A stretch of 64,000 bases of DNA from Tepidibacter sp. GTDB taxonomy: Bacteria; Bacillota; Clostridia; Peptostreptococcales; Peptostreptococcaceae. The notes under the pieces are model-generated. The model was given only the letters and a program-made list of their open reading frames with translations. It searched no databases and had not been told where the DNA came from. The stretch covers positions 92,868-156,867 of the forward strand of contig NZ_JAOASI010000039.1 in the NCBI RefSeq assembly GCF_025210165.1, given 5' to 3'. The translations under genes were made by a program, and so were the position numbers. Shown here one piece after another: positions 1 through 8,741 of this stretch (the stretch's first letter is position 1; each line of letters begins with the position of its first letter).

Positions 1-49
1 TGATTTGTAACTTATTTACTCTATATTATATGTTCTATATCAAATTGTG

Positions 50-991
50 TTACTTTAAATGAAGATTTTTCATATATTTTATTTGCTCATATATACCTTT
101 TTCTAGATCAAATTTGCATTTATATCCTAAGCATTCCTTTATCTTACTTATATCAGAATACGTATCCTTTACATCTCCCTTTTCAGAATCTAAATAGTTT
201 ATATTAGCTTTTTTATCTATAATATCTTCTATTATTTTTACTACATCTATAAGCTTTATTGGGCTTTGACTTCCAACATTGAATATATCTGATTTAACAT
301 TTGAATACGCAGCTTTTATATTTGCATCTACTATATCATCTACATATGTGAAGTCTCTTCCCTGCTTACCATCTCCGTATATATATATTTCCTTATCATA
401 TAATATATTTTTTATAAATCTACTTATAGCCATTTCTGGTCTTTGTCTTGGACCATAAACTGTAAAATATCTAAGAGATATAACTGGTAATCCATAGTTT
501 TTACTATAAAGATCGCACAAATTTTCTGCTGCAAGCTTAGTAACTCCATATGGAGAATATGGTCTTGTTATTTGTGTTTCTTTCATAGGTATAGTATCTG
601 TATTTCCATATACTGAAGATGATGAAGCATATATTATCTTCTTTATATTAAAATTTTTAGATACTTCTAAAAGTTTTTGGGTTGCAGATATATTATTGTA
701 TATATATTCTTCAAAATCATACCCCCAGCTGCCTCTTACTCCAGGCTGACCTGCTTGATGGAATACATAATCTACATCTATATACTTTTTCAAATTACAG
801 GTTACTAGATTTTCATTTACCAAATTGAATTTATCATTTAACATTAATTTTTTTAAATTAAATTCTTTTATATCTTTAGAATAATAATCAGTAAAAGAAT
901 CTATCCCTATAATATCAAATCCTTCATCTAATAATCTCTCACTTAAAGTAGATCCTATAAATCCTGCACATCCAGTTACAAGAGCTTTCAA
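50..991 (-). CDS. UDP-glucuronate/UDP-glucose 4-epimerase-like protein (extended SDR)
   Basis: NAD-dependent sugar-nucleotide epimerase/dehydratase, cytosolic, supplying activated sugars for surface polysaccharide. The Rossmann motif TGCAGFIG lies at residues 6-13, the Ser cluster at 123-126, and the catalytic Tyr/Lys as YGVTK at 148-152. HQAGQPGVRGSW (residues 79-90) and RYFTVYGPRQRPEMA are typical of the UDP-glucuronate 4-epimerase branch, so that substrate is the best guess but is inferred. The 313-aa length is normal for the family. The start is a TTG at 991, chosen because AGGGGGAT sits about 9 nt upstream and the Rossmann strand begins right after it. The gene stands alone, divergent from cotE. 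Confidence 0.85.
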   Translation of the reverse strand: MKALVTGCAGFIGSTLSERLLDEGFDIIGIDSFTDYYSKDIKEFNLKKLMLNDKFNLVNENLVTCNLKKYIDVDYVFHQAGQPGVRGSWGYDFEEYIYNNISATQKLLEVSKNFNIKKIIYASSSSVYGNTDTIPMKETQITRPYSPYGVTKLAAENLCDLYSKNYGLPVISLRYFTVYGPRQRPEMAISRFIKNILYDKEIYIYGDGKQGRDFTYVDDIVDANIKAAYSNVKSDIFNVGSQSPIKLIDVVKIIEDIIDKKANINYLDSEKGDVKDTYSDISKIKECLGYKCKFDLEKGIYEQIKYMKNLHLK

Positions 992-1134
992 GATATCAAT
1001 CCCCCTTAAATTAAATATTTAATATACTTATATGCTTTTATTTAAATCTTAGTTCAAAAAAAATATTGATTTTAATATCACATTTTTATTTGAACCTGAA
1101 TAATATATATAAGTATAGAGAAGGAGGGGGTATT

Positions 1135-1701
1135 ATGGATAATAAGTATAAACAAGAAAAGCGTATAACAACTATTATCACTAATACAGTTTGCGGTAAA
1201 AAAACGCAATTATGTCAAAATACTATAAGCTTAGACGTTGATGATATTGTACTACCTACTCAAATTCTAGGTTCTGCTATTAGAAATGCTAGTATTGAAG
1301 AGAGTAAAATCGTTGATATATCAAATGATTTTATGTTAGTAAAAGTTATGGGAGAATTTGAAGTGCACGTTTGGTATGAAGAAAATGACAGTACAAATGT
1401 AGTAAAAACTTACGAAAAGTTCTCACAAAACATATCTATACCAGTATTTGAAGGTGTAGATTATTACGGAAAAAAAATACTGTGTAATCTTTCTAAAAAA
1501 CCAGTATCATTAGGAGCAATGATTATAAATAAGAGTGGATGCCCTACTATTTCTGTAGAAGCAGAATATGAAATTAAAGTTGAAATAACAGGCGAGGCTC
1601 GTATTAACGTTTTATGCTATGTAGACGAAAAAGAACATACATGCGACAAGAAAAAATTAGATTTTTACTTTGATGATGATGATGACGATCATGATGATTA
1701 A
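1135..1701 (+). CDS. cotE: CotE-family outer spore coat morphogenetic protein
   Basis: Mother-cell protein that directs assembly of the outer spore coat in endospore formers. The 188-aa product resembles Bacillus CotE along its length: the early TNTVCGKKTQLCQNTIS segment matches the AVVAKGRKFTQCTNTIS region, followed by the LGSAIRN, EFEVHVWYEEN and VEITGEARINVL segments, and it ends in a highly acidic tail (DDDDDDHDD), as CotE does. The ATG at 1135 is chosen over an upstream in-frame start because AAGGAGGGGG lies 4-13 nt before it. The gene is monocistronic, divergent from the epimerase and ends in a shared hairpin. Family membership is from remembered sequence similarity, not a search. Confidence 0.75.
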   Translation: MDNKYKQEKRITTIITNTVCGKKTQLCQNTISLDVDDIVLPTQILGSAIRNASIEESKIVDISNDFMLVKVMGEFEVHVWYEENDSTNVVKTYEKFSQNISIPVFEGVDYYGKKILCNLSKKPVSLGAMIINKSGCPTISVEAEYEIKVEITGEARINVLCYVDEKEHTCDKKKLDFYFDDDDDDHDD

Positions 1702-1707
1702 AAATTA

Positions 1708-1733
1708 AGAGAGCATGTAATTACATGCTCTCT
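1708..1733. terminator. Bidirectional intrinsic terminator
   Basis: A perfect 13-bp palindrome (AGAGAGCATGTAA and its complement) with T-rich flank follows cotE; it also covers the stop codon of the convergent DnaB-like gene, so it can end both transcripts. Confidence 0.8.
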
Positions 1734-2671
1734 TTTATTCTTTCACTACAAAAATAATTATTCTTATAATAATAGTATAAAGTTTCTATTTTATAATCTA
1801 ATCCACTTCTATTTTTTAGCAGTACAAAATCTATTTTTCTAGGATATTGATTCTTAAATTCATGATATTTTCTTATTTTTTCAATATCAGTTCCATTTTT
1901 AAACTGCTCTGACATATTTTTTAATTGCAAATATCCAACTACATCTGCTATATCCTCTATATCATATGTATCCTTAAAGCTATCATAGCTTAAGTGTTTA
2001 AAATATGAAGCTCTACTTTGAGATGATATACATATAATAGGTATATCTAGATTCTTTACCATATCCCTTAATTGAGTTAAATTATAGTCATTTCTTTGTT
2101 TATCATCAATTTTAATATCCAAAGATTTAATTGCTTGTATATAGTCTATTATTACAATAGGCTTTGTTTTTTTTGTTTTTCTATGATTCTCTATTGCATC
2201 TTTTATATGTTTTATTGAAAATTTGTAGTCGCACTCAATAATGTGCATTCTTTGAGATACTTCTTCTTTATATCTATCTACTACTAATTTTAACGATTCT
2301 CTATCTATATCACCATAGTCTAAATTAAAGGAATCAATTTTTTTATATCTTTTAGGATTTAATAAAAATAGATTTCTGCATAAGCTTTTATCTATAAGTT
2401 CTCTTTGCTTCATTTGGTATGAGAAAAATATAACATCATGCCCTTGCTTACATATATTATCTCCTATTTGATTTAAAAAGTCTGTCTTTCCAAAATTACT
2501 CATGGCACCTAATACATAAAGCTGACTGGTTATTCCTCCTCCTATCAATCTATCTATATTATTAAATCCTGTTGATACTTTAAATTTACCTCTATATTCA
2601 TTAGTGTTATTTAAAATTTTATCTAGATAAGAATTTATACTTTCATAATTAATCTTAGAACATCTACCCAT
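1721..2671 (-). CDS. Solo DnaB-like (RecA-fold) helicase-domain protein
   Basis: A 316-aa protein aligning with the C-terminal ATPase domain of replicative helicase DnaB, without the N-terminal primase-binding domain. Walker A is GAMSNFGKT at residues 55-63 (DnaB: GARPSMGKT), Walker B is PIVIIDYIQ with Asp176, the sensor-like SSQSR and the KNRSG motif near residue 287 are retained. The segment equal to DnaB FSLEM reads FSYQM, so the usual catalytic Glu is Gln86. It starts at ATG 2671 after AAGGAGGG. It lies downstream of the SARP regulator with a structured 124-bp spacer. Its role is unknown; a replication-unrelated ATPase is as likely as a helicase. Confidence 0.75.
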   Translation of the reverse strand: MGRCSKINYESINSYLDKILNNTNEYRGKFKVSTGFNNIDRLIGGGITSQLYVLGAMSNFGKTDFLNQIGDNICKQGHDVIFFSYQMKQRELIDKSLCRNLFLLNPKRYKKIDSFNLDYGDIDRESLKLVVDRYKEEVSQRMHIIECDYKFSIKHIKDAIENHRKTKKTKPIVIIDYIQAIKSLDIKIDDKQRNDYNLTQLRDMVKNLDIPIICISSQSRASYFKHLSYDSFKDTYDIEDIADVVGYLQLKNMSEQFKNGTDIEKIRKYHEFKNQYPRKIDFVLLKNRSGLDYKIETLYYYYKNNYFCSERIKESM

Positions 2672-2696
2672 ATAACCCTCCTTAAATCAAGTGAAA

Positions 2697-2820
2697 CTTA
2701 TCTTCAGGTGGAGTTTGTAACTCCATCTGAAGGTTAGTTGAACTTATCCAGAAGCTGTAGAGTTCTCATCTCCAACCTGAAGAAGATGGAGTCTTAGAAC
2801 TCTTAGCTTTCGGATAAACT
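2697..2820. repeat. Structured palindromic element (two stacked hairpins)
   Basis: Two hairpins fill the spacer between the SARP regulator and the DnaB-like gene. The first (2702-2732) pairs CTTCAGGTGGAGTT with AACTCCATCTGAAG around a 3-nt loop, with one G-T pair. The second pairs 2741-2766 with 2796-2820 (AGAGTTCT/AGAACTCT and flanks). The CTTCAGGT sequence of the first recurs inverted (ACCTGAAG) inside the second loop. It directly abuts the stop codon at 2821. It resembles a REP/MITE-like element or structured RNA; no coding capacity is seen. Confidence 0.6.
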
Positions 2821-4737
2821 CTAATTCTTTAAAGCTATATTATTTTCTTTTATATGTTTTATATTAAAATTAAATCCTTTTAGCTTAGAGAATAATATAT
2901 CGTGCTTAATATTATCCGAATTCTTATTAAATATATATTCTATTTTTTCATAAATAATTCTTTTTTTAGTGTTACTCTGATTATTAAATATATATTTTCT
3001 AAGTTTATTATGAGTAAATACATATTTATTTTTACCGTTATATACATCTTCTTTAATAATGTTTTTTCTTTCTAATTCTTCTAACAGGTCTACTAATTCT
3101 AGTCCTGGTCTTCCAGTTATCATCTTTAATATATCTATATTAAATCCTTCTAAAAATACAGAGGCTATATCTAGTATTTTAATTGACTCAAGAGATAAAT
3201 CAATTAAAATACTTTTTATCTTTTGATTAGACTTATCTGAGATTTTATCTTTGTTTTGATTGTTTATATTATCTATAGCTTCATTTACAAAGAATATATT
3301 TCCTTCACTTTCTCTGTATATCTTATCTGATATTTTTTTATTAAATTTATATTTATTAATTTTTGATTTAGATATCTCATATACTTGTCTTTGATCAAAT
3401 CTTGTTAGTTTTATTTTTATTAATTTATCATGTTGTAGCATAAAGTTTTTAAAGCTATCTATATTGTATTCATCAGAAGTTCTAGCAGTCGCTATCAAAT
3501 TTATATTATCTTGTCTTATAAGTAAACTTTTTAACAAGCTTATACTCGTTTTATCCATCCAATGTATATCATCTATTAATATAATAATTTTTTTATGTAA
3601 TGATACCTTGTCAACTATGTTTATAATAGTGTTTTTTATTAATTCAAGTTTCAATGTATCTAGTTTTTCACAATTATCATAGTTCATGTCAAACACTGGG
3701 AATATAGTATCTATATTTTGTTTCCAAGACTTTTGTATATTTATATTATTTTTTTTTATTATTTTATTCAAGCTTATAAGTATATCATGCCAAGGCTTTA
3801 ATAAGCTTTCTCTATCTACCGCATAACAATCTATATCTATTAAATAAGATTCTTTTTTATTAATATTATTTACAAACTCATTTTTAAGCTTTGTTTTTCC
3901 TATCCCAAATTCACCTGTTATAAGTACTGATTTTGAATTTTTTCCTCTTATAAATTTATTATAATTATCAAGTATATATTTTATTTCTTCATCTCTATAG
4001 TAAAATAAGCTTTGATTTTTTAATTCTATCTGGCTTATATTTTTTTCATTTAATATTTTTTTATACAACTGATAAGTAGTATTATCTGGCTTTATTCCAA
4101 GTTCTACATCTAACATTTTTTCTAGCTTATAATATAAGTGTATAGCCTTATAAAAAGCTCCTTGCTCATAATATATATTCATCAAAGCTCTATATGCTCT
4201 TTCATCAAACTCATCCTCATTCATAAATGCTTTTGCACATACTAAAGCTTCTTCATATTTTCTTTTTTTCATTAATAATTTGCTTTTATTATATAACTTA
4301 TCTATATTTATATCCTTGTACTTTTGTCTTTCATTATTTATCCACCAATTGAAATTTTCATTATTTTTCAATATAAGTCCTTTTAAAAACTCACACTTTC
4401 CATTTTCAAAATATACATCTTCTTTACTTAAAAAATCATTTAAATCTGTTTTTATATGTATGCTTGGATTTATACTAACAGTACTTTTTTTAGGAGATAT
4501 TATTATATCCATATCAAATACTTTTCTTATTTGATACATTGCATTTCTAAGATTCTTCTTTGCAGTACTCTCCTTTGAATCCTCCCATAAAAGATTGACA
4601 AGTTCATCTCGGCTAGCTTCTTTGTTTATTACTAAATAATAAAAGAGTGCCTCAGTTTTTTTATAAGGAAAACAGATGATATCATTTTTTTTATATACAC
4701 TATGATTATTAAAAAATTTTATATTTATAATATCCAT
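2821..4737 (-). CDS. SARP/BTAD-type transcriptional regulator with AAA/STAND ATPase
   Basis: Predicted cytosolic transcription regulator. Residues 1-95 form an OmpR-type winged helix (LVNLLWEDS, NAMYQIRKVF); residues 98-235 resemble a bacterial transcriptional activation domain (TPR-like, LGIKPDNTTYQLYKKIL); residues 250-500 form an ATPase with Walker A GEFGIGKT at 275-282 and Walker B IIILIDDIHWMD near 385. The remaining ~140 residues are helical. This order matches AfsR/MalT-like STAND regulators, which respond to a ligand by ATP-dependent assembly. It lies 120 bp downstream of hutH on the same strand and could control it, but a terminator hairpin separates them, so the link is inferred. 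ATG start after AGAGGTTG. Confidence 0.8.
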   Translation of the reverse strand: MDIINIKFFNNHSVYKKNDIICFPYKKTEALFYYLVINKEASRDELVNLLWEDSKESTAKKNLRNAMYQIRKVFDMDIIISPKKSTVSINPSIHIKTDLNDFLSKEDVYFENGKCEFLKGLILKNNENFNWWINNERQKYKDINIDKLYNKSKLLMKKRKYEEALVCAKAFMNEDEFDERAYRALMNIYYEQGAFYKAIHLYYKLEKMLDVELGIKPDNTTYQLYKKILNEKNISQIELKNQSLFYYRDEEIKYILDNYNKFIRGKNSKSVLITGEFGIGKTKLKNEFVNNINKKESYLIDIDCYAVDRESLLKPWHDILISLNKIIKKNNINIQKSWKQNIDTIFPVFDMNYDNCEKLDTLKLELIKNTIINIVDKVSLHKKIIILIDDIHWMDKTSISLLKSLLIRQDNINLIATARTSDEYNIDSFKNFMLQHDKLIKIKLTRFDQRQVYEISKSKINKYKFNKKISDKIYRESEGNIFFVNEAIDNINNQNKDKISDKSNQKIKSILIDLSLESIKILDIASVFLEGFNIDILKMITGRPGLELVDLLEELERKNIIKEDVYNGKNKYVFTHNKLRKYIFNNQSNTKKRIIYEKIEYIFNKNSDNIKHDILFSKLKGFNFNIKHIKENNIALKN

Positions 4738-4806
4738 AACTACAACCTCTTTTTATTAAGGCATACGCCTAATTGTATTTTAGAAATTTTAATTATCATT
4801 ACAATA

Positions 4807-4834
4807 AATGGTATAGTTTTTAAACTATACCATT
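4807..4834 (-). terminator. Intrinsic terminator after hutH
   Basis: A perfect 13-bp stem (AATGGTATAGTTT with its complement, 2-nt loop) lies just beyond the hutH stop codon. The T-run is weak on the minus strand, so some readthrough into the regulator is possible. Confidence 0.65.
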
Positions 4835-4857
4835 TGTTGTTTCTTATATAAATTCAC

Positions 4858-6384
4858 TTAATTAAGTTTTCCTACCTTTTCTTCTATTTTATTAACTATT
4901 ATATTTGAGATTATTAAGTCTTCACATTTGTTTATTTCTTTATACATTATAATATCTTCTTCTATTGTCTTAGTTTTCTCTCTTATAAGATTGTATGCTA
5001 TACTAGTTCCATCTCCAAGACCTTTGTTTTCATTAAGGTCTATTCCTTGTGTTGCTCCTAGCATTTCCATAGCAAGTACCTTTCTTACATTTTCCATTAC
5101 TTCTCTAGCTTTTCTAGCAGCTATAGTACCCATAGATACATGATCCTCTTGATTAGCTGATGATGGTATCGAATCAACACTTGCTGGATGTGCTAAAACC
5201 TTGTTTTCAGAAACAAGTGCAGCGGCAGAATATTGAACTATCATAAATCCAGAATTTAGCCCTCCCTTTTTAGTTAAAAATGCTGGAAGTCCTCCTAATG
5301 CAGGATTTACAAGTCTTTCAAGTCTTCTCTCTGATACATTAGCAATTTCAGCTAGTGCTATTGCTAAAAAGTCAAAACTTAAAGCCATAGGTTGTCCGTG
5401 GAAGTTTCCTCCTGATATAACTTCCTCTACATCTGGAAATATAAGTGGGTTATCAGTTGCAGCATTTATCTCAATCTCTACTTTTTTCTTTATATAGTCA
5501 ATAGCATCCTTACTAGCTCCATGAATCTGAGGAGTGCATCTTAGAGTATATGCATCTTGAACTTTAACTTCTCCTTGAGTAGTAGTCATATTACTATTAT
5601 TTAATATATTTAAAATATTTTTAGCAGCATCTATTTGACCTTGATGTCCTCTAACTTCATGAACCTTTTTATCAAAAGCTGTAACTATTCCATTAAGAGC
5701 CTCCATAGTAAGTGCCGCTGCAATATCTGCAGTCTTTAATAAATTAACTGCATCATATACAGTTAGTGCCCCAACTGCAGTCATTACCTGAGTTCCATTT
5801 ATAAGTGCAAGACCTTCCTTTGATGTAAGAGTAACAGGTTCTATACTGGCTTTCTTTAAAGCATCTATACCACTCATTTTTTCTCCTTTATAGATTGCTT
5901 CTCCTTCACCAATCATAACTAAAACCATATGAGAAAGTGGTGCTAAATCCCCAGACGCACCAAGTGATCCTTTTTGTGGTATTAATGGATGGATTCCCTC
6001 ATTTAACATTTTTATAAGAATATTTAAAGTATTTAATCTTATTCCTGAATTTCCTTTTGCTAGATTATTTATTCTAAGAAGCATTATACTTCTTGAAACC
6101 TCTTCATTAAAACATTCTCCTACTCCACAAGAATGGCTTATTATTAGATTTCTTTGTAGTATCTTCGTTTCTTCTTTACTTATAACAACATCAGAAAATT
6201 TACCAAATCCCGTAGTTATTCCATAAACTATCTTTTCCTCATCAACGAACTTATCGACTATGTTTCTAGCTTTTATAACCTTTTTCTCTGACTCTTCAGT
6301 AAGCTCTACTTTATATCCATTTCTAGCTACATTAACAACATCTTCAATAGTTAAACTCTTTCCATCTATGTATACCTTATTCAA
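4858..6384 (-). CDS. hutH: Histidine ammonia-lyase
   Basis: Converts L-histidine to urocanate and ammonia, the first step of histidine degradation, in the cytosol. The ASG triad that cyclises to the MIO cofactor is at residues 143-145 (GSLGASGDLAPLSHM); the catalytic Tyr lies in YGITTGFG (54-61); SSANQEDHVSMG, also typical, is near residue 410. The 508-aa length is normal. Start is TTG at 6384, preceded by AAAGGGGG. No other hut genes (hutU, hutI) are in the window, so the pathway must continue elsewhere. The neighbouring SARP regulator is a candidate controller. Phenylalanine or tyrosine lyase activity cannot be excluded from sequence reading, but the overall match is to HutH. Confidence 0.93.
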   Translation of the reverse strand: MNKVYIDGKSLTIEDVVNVARNGYKVELTEESEKKVIKARNIVDKFVDEEKIVYGITTGFGKFSDVVISKEETKILQRNLIISHSCGVGECFNEEVSRSIMLLRINNLAKGNSGIRLNTLNILIKMLNEGIHPLIPQKGSLGASGDLAPLSHMVLVMIGEGEAIYKGEKMSGIDALKKASIEPVTLTSKEGLALINGTQVMTAVGALTVYDAVNLLKTADIAAALTMEALNGIVTAFDKKVHEVRGHQGQIDAAKNILNILNNSNMTTTQGEVKVQDAYTLRCTPQIHGASKDAIDYIKKKVEIEINAATDNPLIFPDVEEVISGGNFHGQPMALSFDFLAIALAEIANVSERRLERLVNPALGGLPAFLTKKGGLNSGFMIVQYSAAALVSENKVLAHPASVDSIPSSANQEDHVSMGTIAARKAREVMENVRKVLAMEMLGATQGIDLNENKGLGDGTSIAYNLIREKTKTIEEDIIMYKEINKCEDLIISNIIVNKIEEKVGKLN

Positions 6385-6538
6385 AACTATACCCCCTTTG
6401 GAATTGTCTAAAAATTCGATTTATTTATAATTTATTCTATATTCATAATCATTTTCCCTTTATCTTTTGTTATATATTTTTATAGAATCTTATAACTTTT
6501 CACTTTCTTATAAAATATTTTAATATATATAATAGAAA

Positions 6539-6576
6539 AAAGTTCGCAAGTATACTAACTCAGGCTTGCAAACTTT
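6539..6576 (-). terminator. Intrinsic terminator of the Cache protein gene
   Basis: AAAGTTTGCAAG pairs with CTTGCGAACTTT around a 14-nt loop and is followed by a T-run on the minus strand, 24 bp beyond the stop codon at 6600. Confidence 0.75.
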
Positions 6577-6599
6577 AATATTTAAAGATCTATTAAAAT

Positions 6600-7520
6600 C
6601 TAATCTTCGCTATCTTCATTTTTTATTATTTTTGATTTGTTTCTTAATACCATTTGAAAAATTCCTACTAAAATAACTTCTAGTGCAGATAACATCTCCC
6701 CCATTCTAATTATTTTACTATTATTTTTATTAACACTATCTGCACCTTCTTCTATTATTAAAGTCCAGTTATTATAGGGAAGATCAAAATATATCCCATA
6801 TACTAAAACCCCTCTATAATCTATATAAGGAACTTTATTTGAATAATCAATATTCAACTTGATATTTTTTATATCAATTTCTTTTTTCCCAACTGCATCA
6901 GGTATAAATCTTGAATTTGTTATAAATCTACCTTCCTCATCTACTATATAACTTTCTGTAGACTCATCCATTAATCTAGAAAATTCCATTATTTCATTTA
7001 ATGATGATGCATTTATTTTTGAATAAATAACTCCTACTACTAGATTATTATTGTATATAGGAAAGACAGCTTCTATAAAAGTATCATTTGAAATAAACAT
7101 CACATCCGAAACGTGTATATTACCAGCTAAAGCTTCTTTAACACCTTTCTTATCTTTAAAATTTTGATTATTATAATTGTATCCATATACTATATTAGCT
7201 TCTTTGTCTAATATAATTATTTCTTTATATATGTCTCTATTTAATTTTGTATATTCTATAATTGAATCTAGCTTTTCTTGTTCAAAATTTTTAACACAAT
7301 CTATTTCTTTTAAAAAATTCATATCATAAATTATTTTATCAAACCATAGCTCTATTTCTTTTTCCTGCTCTTTTCCTACTGTATATAAAGACGTAACAGT
7401 TAAATCCACTGTAGTTTCTTTATCTACATGAAAAAACCATATACATATTATTATTGTTGGTAATATAGAAATTAAAAGTAAAAGAATAATGTTTGTATAT
7501 TTAGTAACTTTTTTAGACAT
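6600..7520 (-). CDS. Membrane-anchored double-Cache sensor domain protein without output domain
   Basis: A 306-aa protein with an N-terminal membrane helix (IILLLLISILPTIIICIWFF) and an extracellular region of about 230 residues that looks like a dCache ligand-binding domain (IIILDKEANIVYGY, VFPIYNNNLVVGVIYSKI, YIVDEEGRFITN, NNWTLIIEE). A weak second hydrophobic segment sits near residues 275-295, followed by a short charged tail. Chemoreceptors, histidine kinases and GGDEF proteins carry HAMP and an output module here; none is present, so this is either a stand-alone binding component or a truncated receptor. ATG 7520 is preferred to an upstream GTG because AGAGGTG lies 6-12 nt before it. 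Ligand unknown. Confidence 0.65.
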   Translation of the reverse strand: MSKKVTKYTNIILLLLISILPTIIICIWFFHVDKETTVDLTVTSLYTVGKEQEKEIELWFDKIIYDMNFLKEIDCVKNFEQEKLDSIIEYTKLNRDIYKEIIILDKEANIVYGYNYNNQNFKDKKGVKEALAGNIHVSDVMFISNDTFIEAVFPIYNNNLVVGVIYSKINASSLNEIMEFSRLMDESTESYIVDEEGRFITNSRFIPDAVGKKEIDIKNIKLNIDYSNKVPYIDYRGVLVYGIYFDLPYNNWTLIIEEGADSVNKNNSKIIRMGEMLSALEVILVGIFQMVLRNKSKIIKNEDSED

Positions 7521-7576
7521 ATATAACACCTCTTGATTTATTCTATTACCTTAAAAATAAAAAAGTTCTTCTTTAA

Positions 7577-7601
7577 TATAGTTTCCTATTCGTTATAAAA
7601 A
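7577..7601. repeat. Partial copy of the 79-bp structured repeat
   Basis: TTTCCTATTCGTTATAAAAA matches the right end of the full repeats at 57433-57511 and 59467-59545 with about three differences over 25 bp; the left arm is not recognisable. It lies upstream of the Cache gene. Confidence 0.35.
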
Positions 7602-7602
7602 A

Positions 7603-7648
7603 GTGTACAAAAAAAGTAGGTTAATATTAACCTACTTTTTTTGTACAC
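7603..7648 (-). terminator. 46-bp perfect palindrome; terminator of the LacI-family gene
   Basis: Two exact 23-bp arms (outer part GTGTACAAAAAAAGTAGG) with no spacer. It overlaps the last five codons of the LacI-family gene and supplies a seven-T run on either strand. Confidence 0.75.
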
Positions 7649-8633
7649 TCTGTCTTTCTACAAGACTATAAGGAAGAAGTATTTTCTTATCTTCTAGCCC
7701 CTCATTATTTATCATCTTAACTATCATCCTAATAGATACAGCTCCCATATCATATATAGGCTGTTTAATAGTAGTAAGAGCTGGTCTGTATAAAGATGCT
7801 AATTTAATGTCATTATATCCAGATACTGATATATCTTCTGGTACCTTATATCCAGCATCTAATATGCAGTTTATAACACCTACTGCTATTTCATCCCGAG
7901 ATGCAAACACTGCATCTGGTATATTCTTTGACTCCAGAATTTGGCTCATAAGATAATATCCAGATTCACTAGTATCGTCTCCTTCTTTTACAAGAGTCTC
8001 ATCCATTTGAATATTTGATTCTTCTAGTGCCTTTTTAAATCCTCTATATCTATCTGAATCCATTATATTATCTTGTGCAGATGATTTCATAAATGCTATT
8101 TTTGTATTTCCATTTTTTATCAAGTATTTTGTCATATCATAAGATGCTTCAAAATTGTTAATACTTACAGAGTAAACGTCAAATTCAGTTGCATTCTTAC
8201 TTATGTATACAGCTGGTATGTTTGCTTTTTCTATTACATCTACATGTTTTTGATCCATCTTCCATGATACAAATATTATACCTGCCACTTGCTTTGATTT
8301 TAAAAGATTAATATATTTTAATTCTTCATCAGGTTCCCCATAACTATTACATAAAACAATGTCATAATCATATATCTTACCTACTTCTTCTATTCCATTA
8401 AGTAACTCTCCCATAAAAAAATCAGATATATCAGGTACTATTACTCCTATCAATTGACTTTTCTTAGTTACTAAGCTTCTAGCTAATGGATTTGGAGTAT
8501 ATCCTGTTTCTTCTATTATTTTCAATACTCTTTGTCTTATTTCGTTGCTTACAGGCTTTGAATTATTAATTACCCTAGAAACGGTCGATATAGAAACGCC
8601 TGCTTTTTTAGCCACATCCTTTATAGTAATCAT
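7632..8633 (-). CDS. LacI/GalR-family transcriptional regulator
   Basis: DNA-binding repressor of 333 aa. The N-terminal helix-turn-helix and hinge are textbook: TIKDVAKKAGVSISTVSRVI, then NNSKPVS and TGYTPNPLARSL. A periplasmic-binding-protein-like effector domain follows (IGVIVPDISDFFMGELLNG, GIIFVSWK, PDAVFASRDEIAVG, ISVSGYNDIKLASLYRPALTTI). The ATG at 8633 is chosen since GAGGAAGTG lies just upstream; the ATG 18 nt earlier would place that site inside the gene. It is flanked by palindromic terminators and has no sugar operon next to it, so its regulon is not apparent; the ABC operon at 44-50 kb is too distant to assign. Confidence 0.9.
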   Translation of the reverse strand: MITIKDVAKKAGVSISTVSRVINNSKPVSNEIRQRVLKIIEETGYTPNPLARSLVTKKSQLIGVIVPDISDFFMGELLNGIEEVGKIYDYDIVLCNSYGEPDEELKYINLLKSKQVAGIIFVSWKMDQKHVDVIEKANIPAVYISKNATEFDVYSVSINNFEASYDMTKYLIKNGNTKIAFMKSSAQDNIMDSDRYRGFKKALEESNIQMDETLVKEGDDTSESGYYLMSQILESKNIPDAVFASRDEIAVGVINCILDAGYKVPEDISVSGYNDIKLASLYRPALTTIKQPIYDMGAVSIRMIVKMINNEGLEDKKILLPYSLVERQSVQKK

Positions 8634-8691
8634 TGTATCACTTCCTCTCATACTCTATATTAATTGTTAATTATATCACTTATTTATATAA

Positions 8692-8729
8692 AAAACAAAG
8701 AGCTAGATTTTAATCTAGCTCTTTGTTTT
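8692..8729 (-). terminator. Intrinsic terminator of the small Cys-rich protein gene
   Basis: Perfect 18-bp stem (AAAACAAAGAGCTAGATT and complement) with a 2-nt loop, ending in a T-run on the minus strand, 13 bp beyond the stop codon at 8742. Confidence 0.8.
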
Positions 8730-8741
8730 CACTGTTTAATA

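Noticed and set aside
1020..1130. SigE/SigK promoter for cotE
   Set aside because: Only partial matches (GAATAATATATA) without a -35 at proper spacing.
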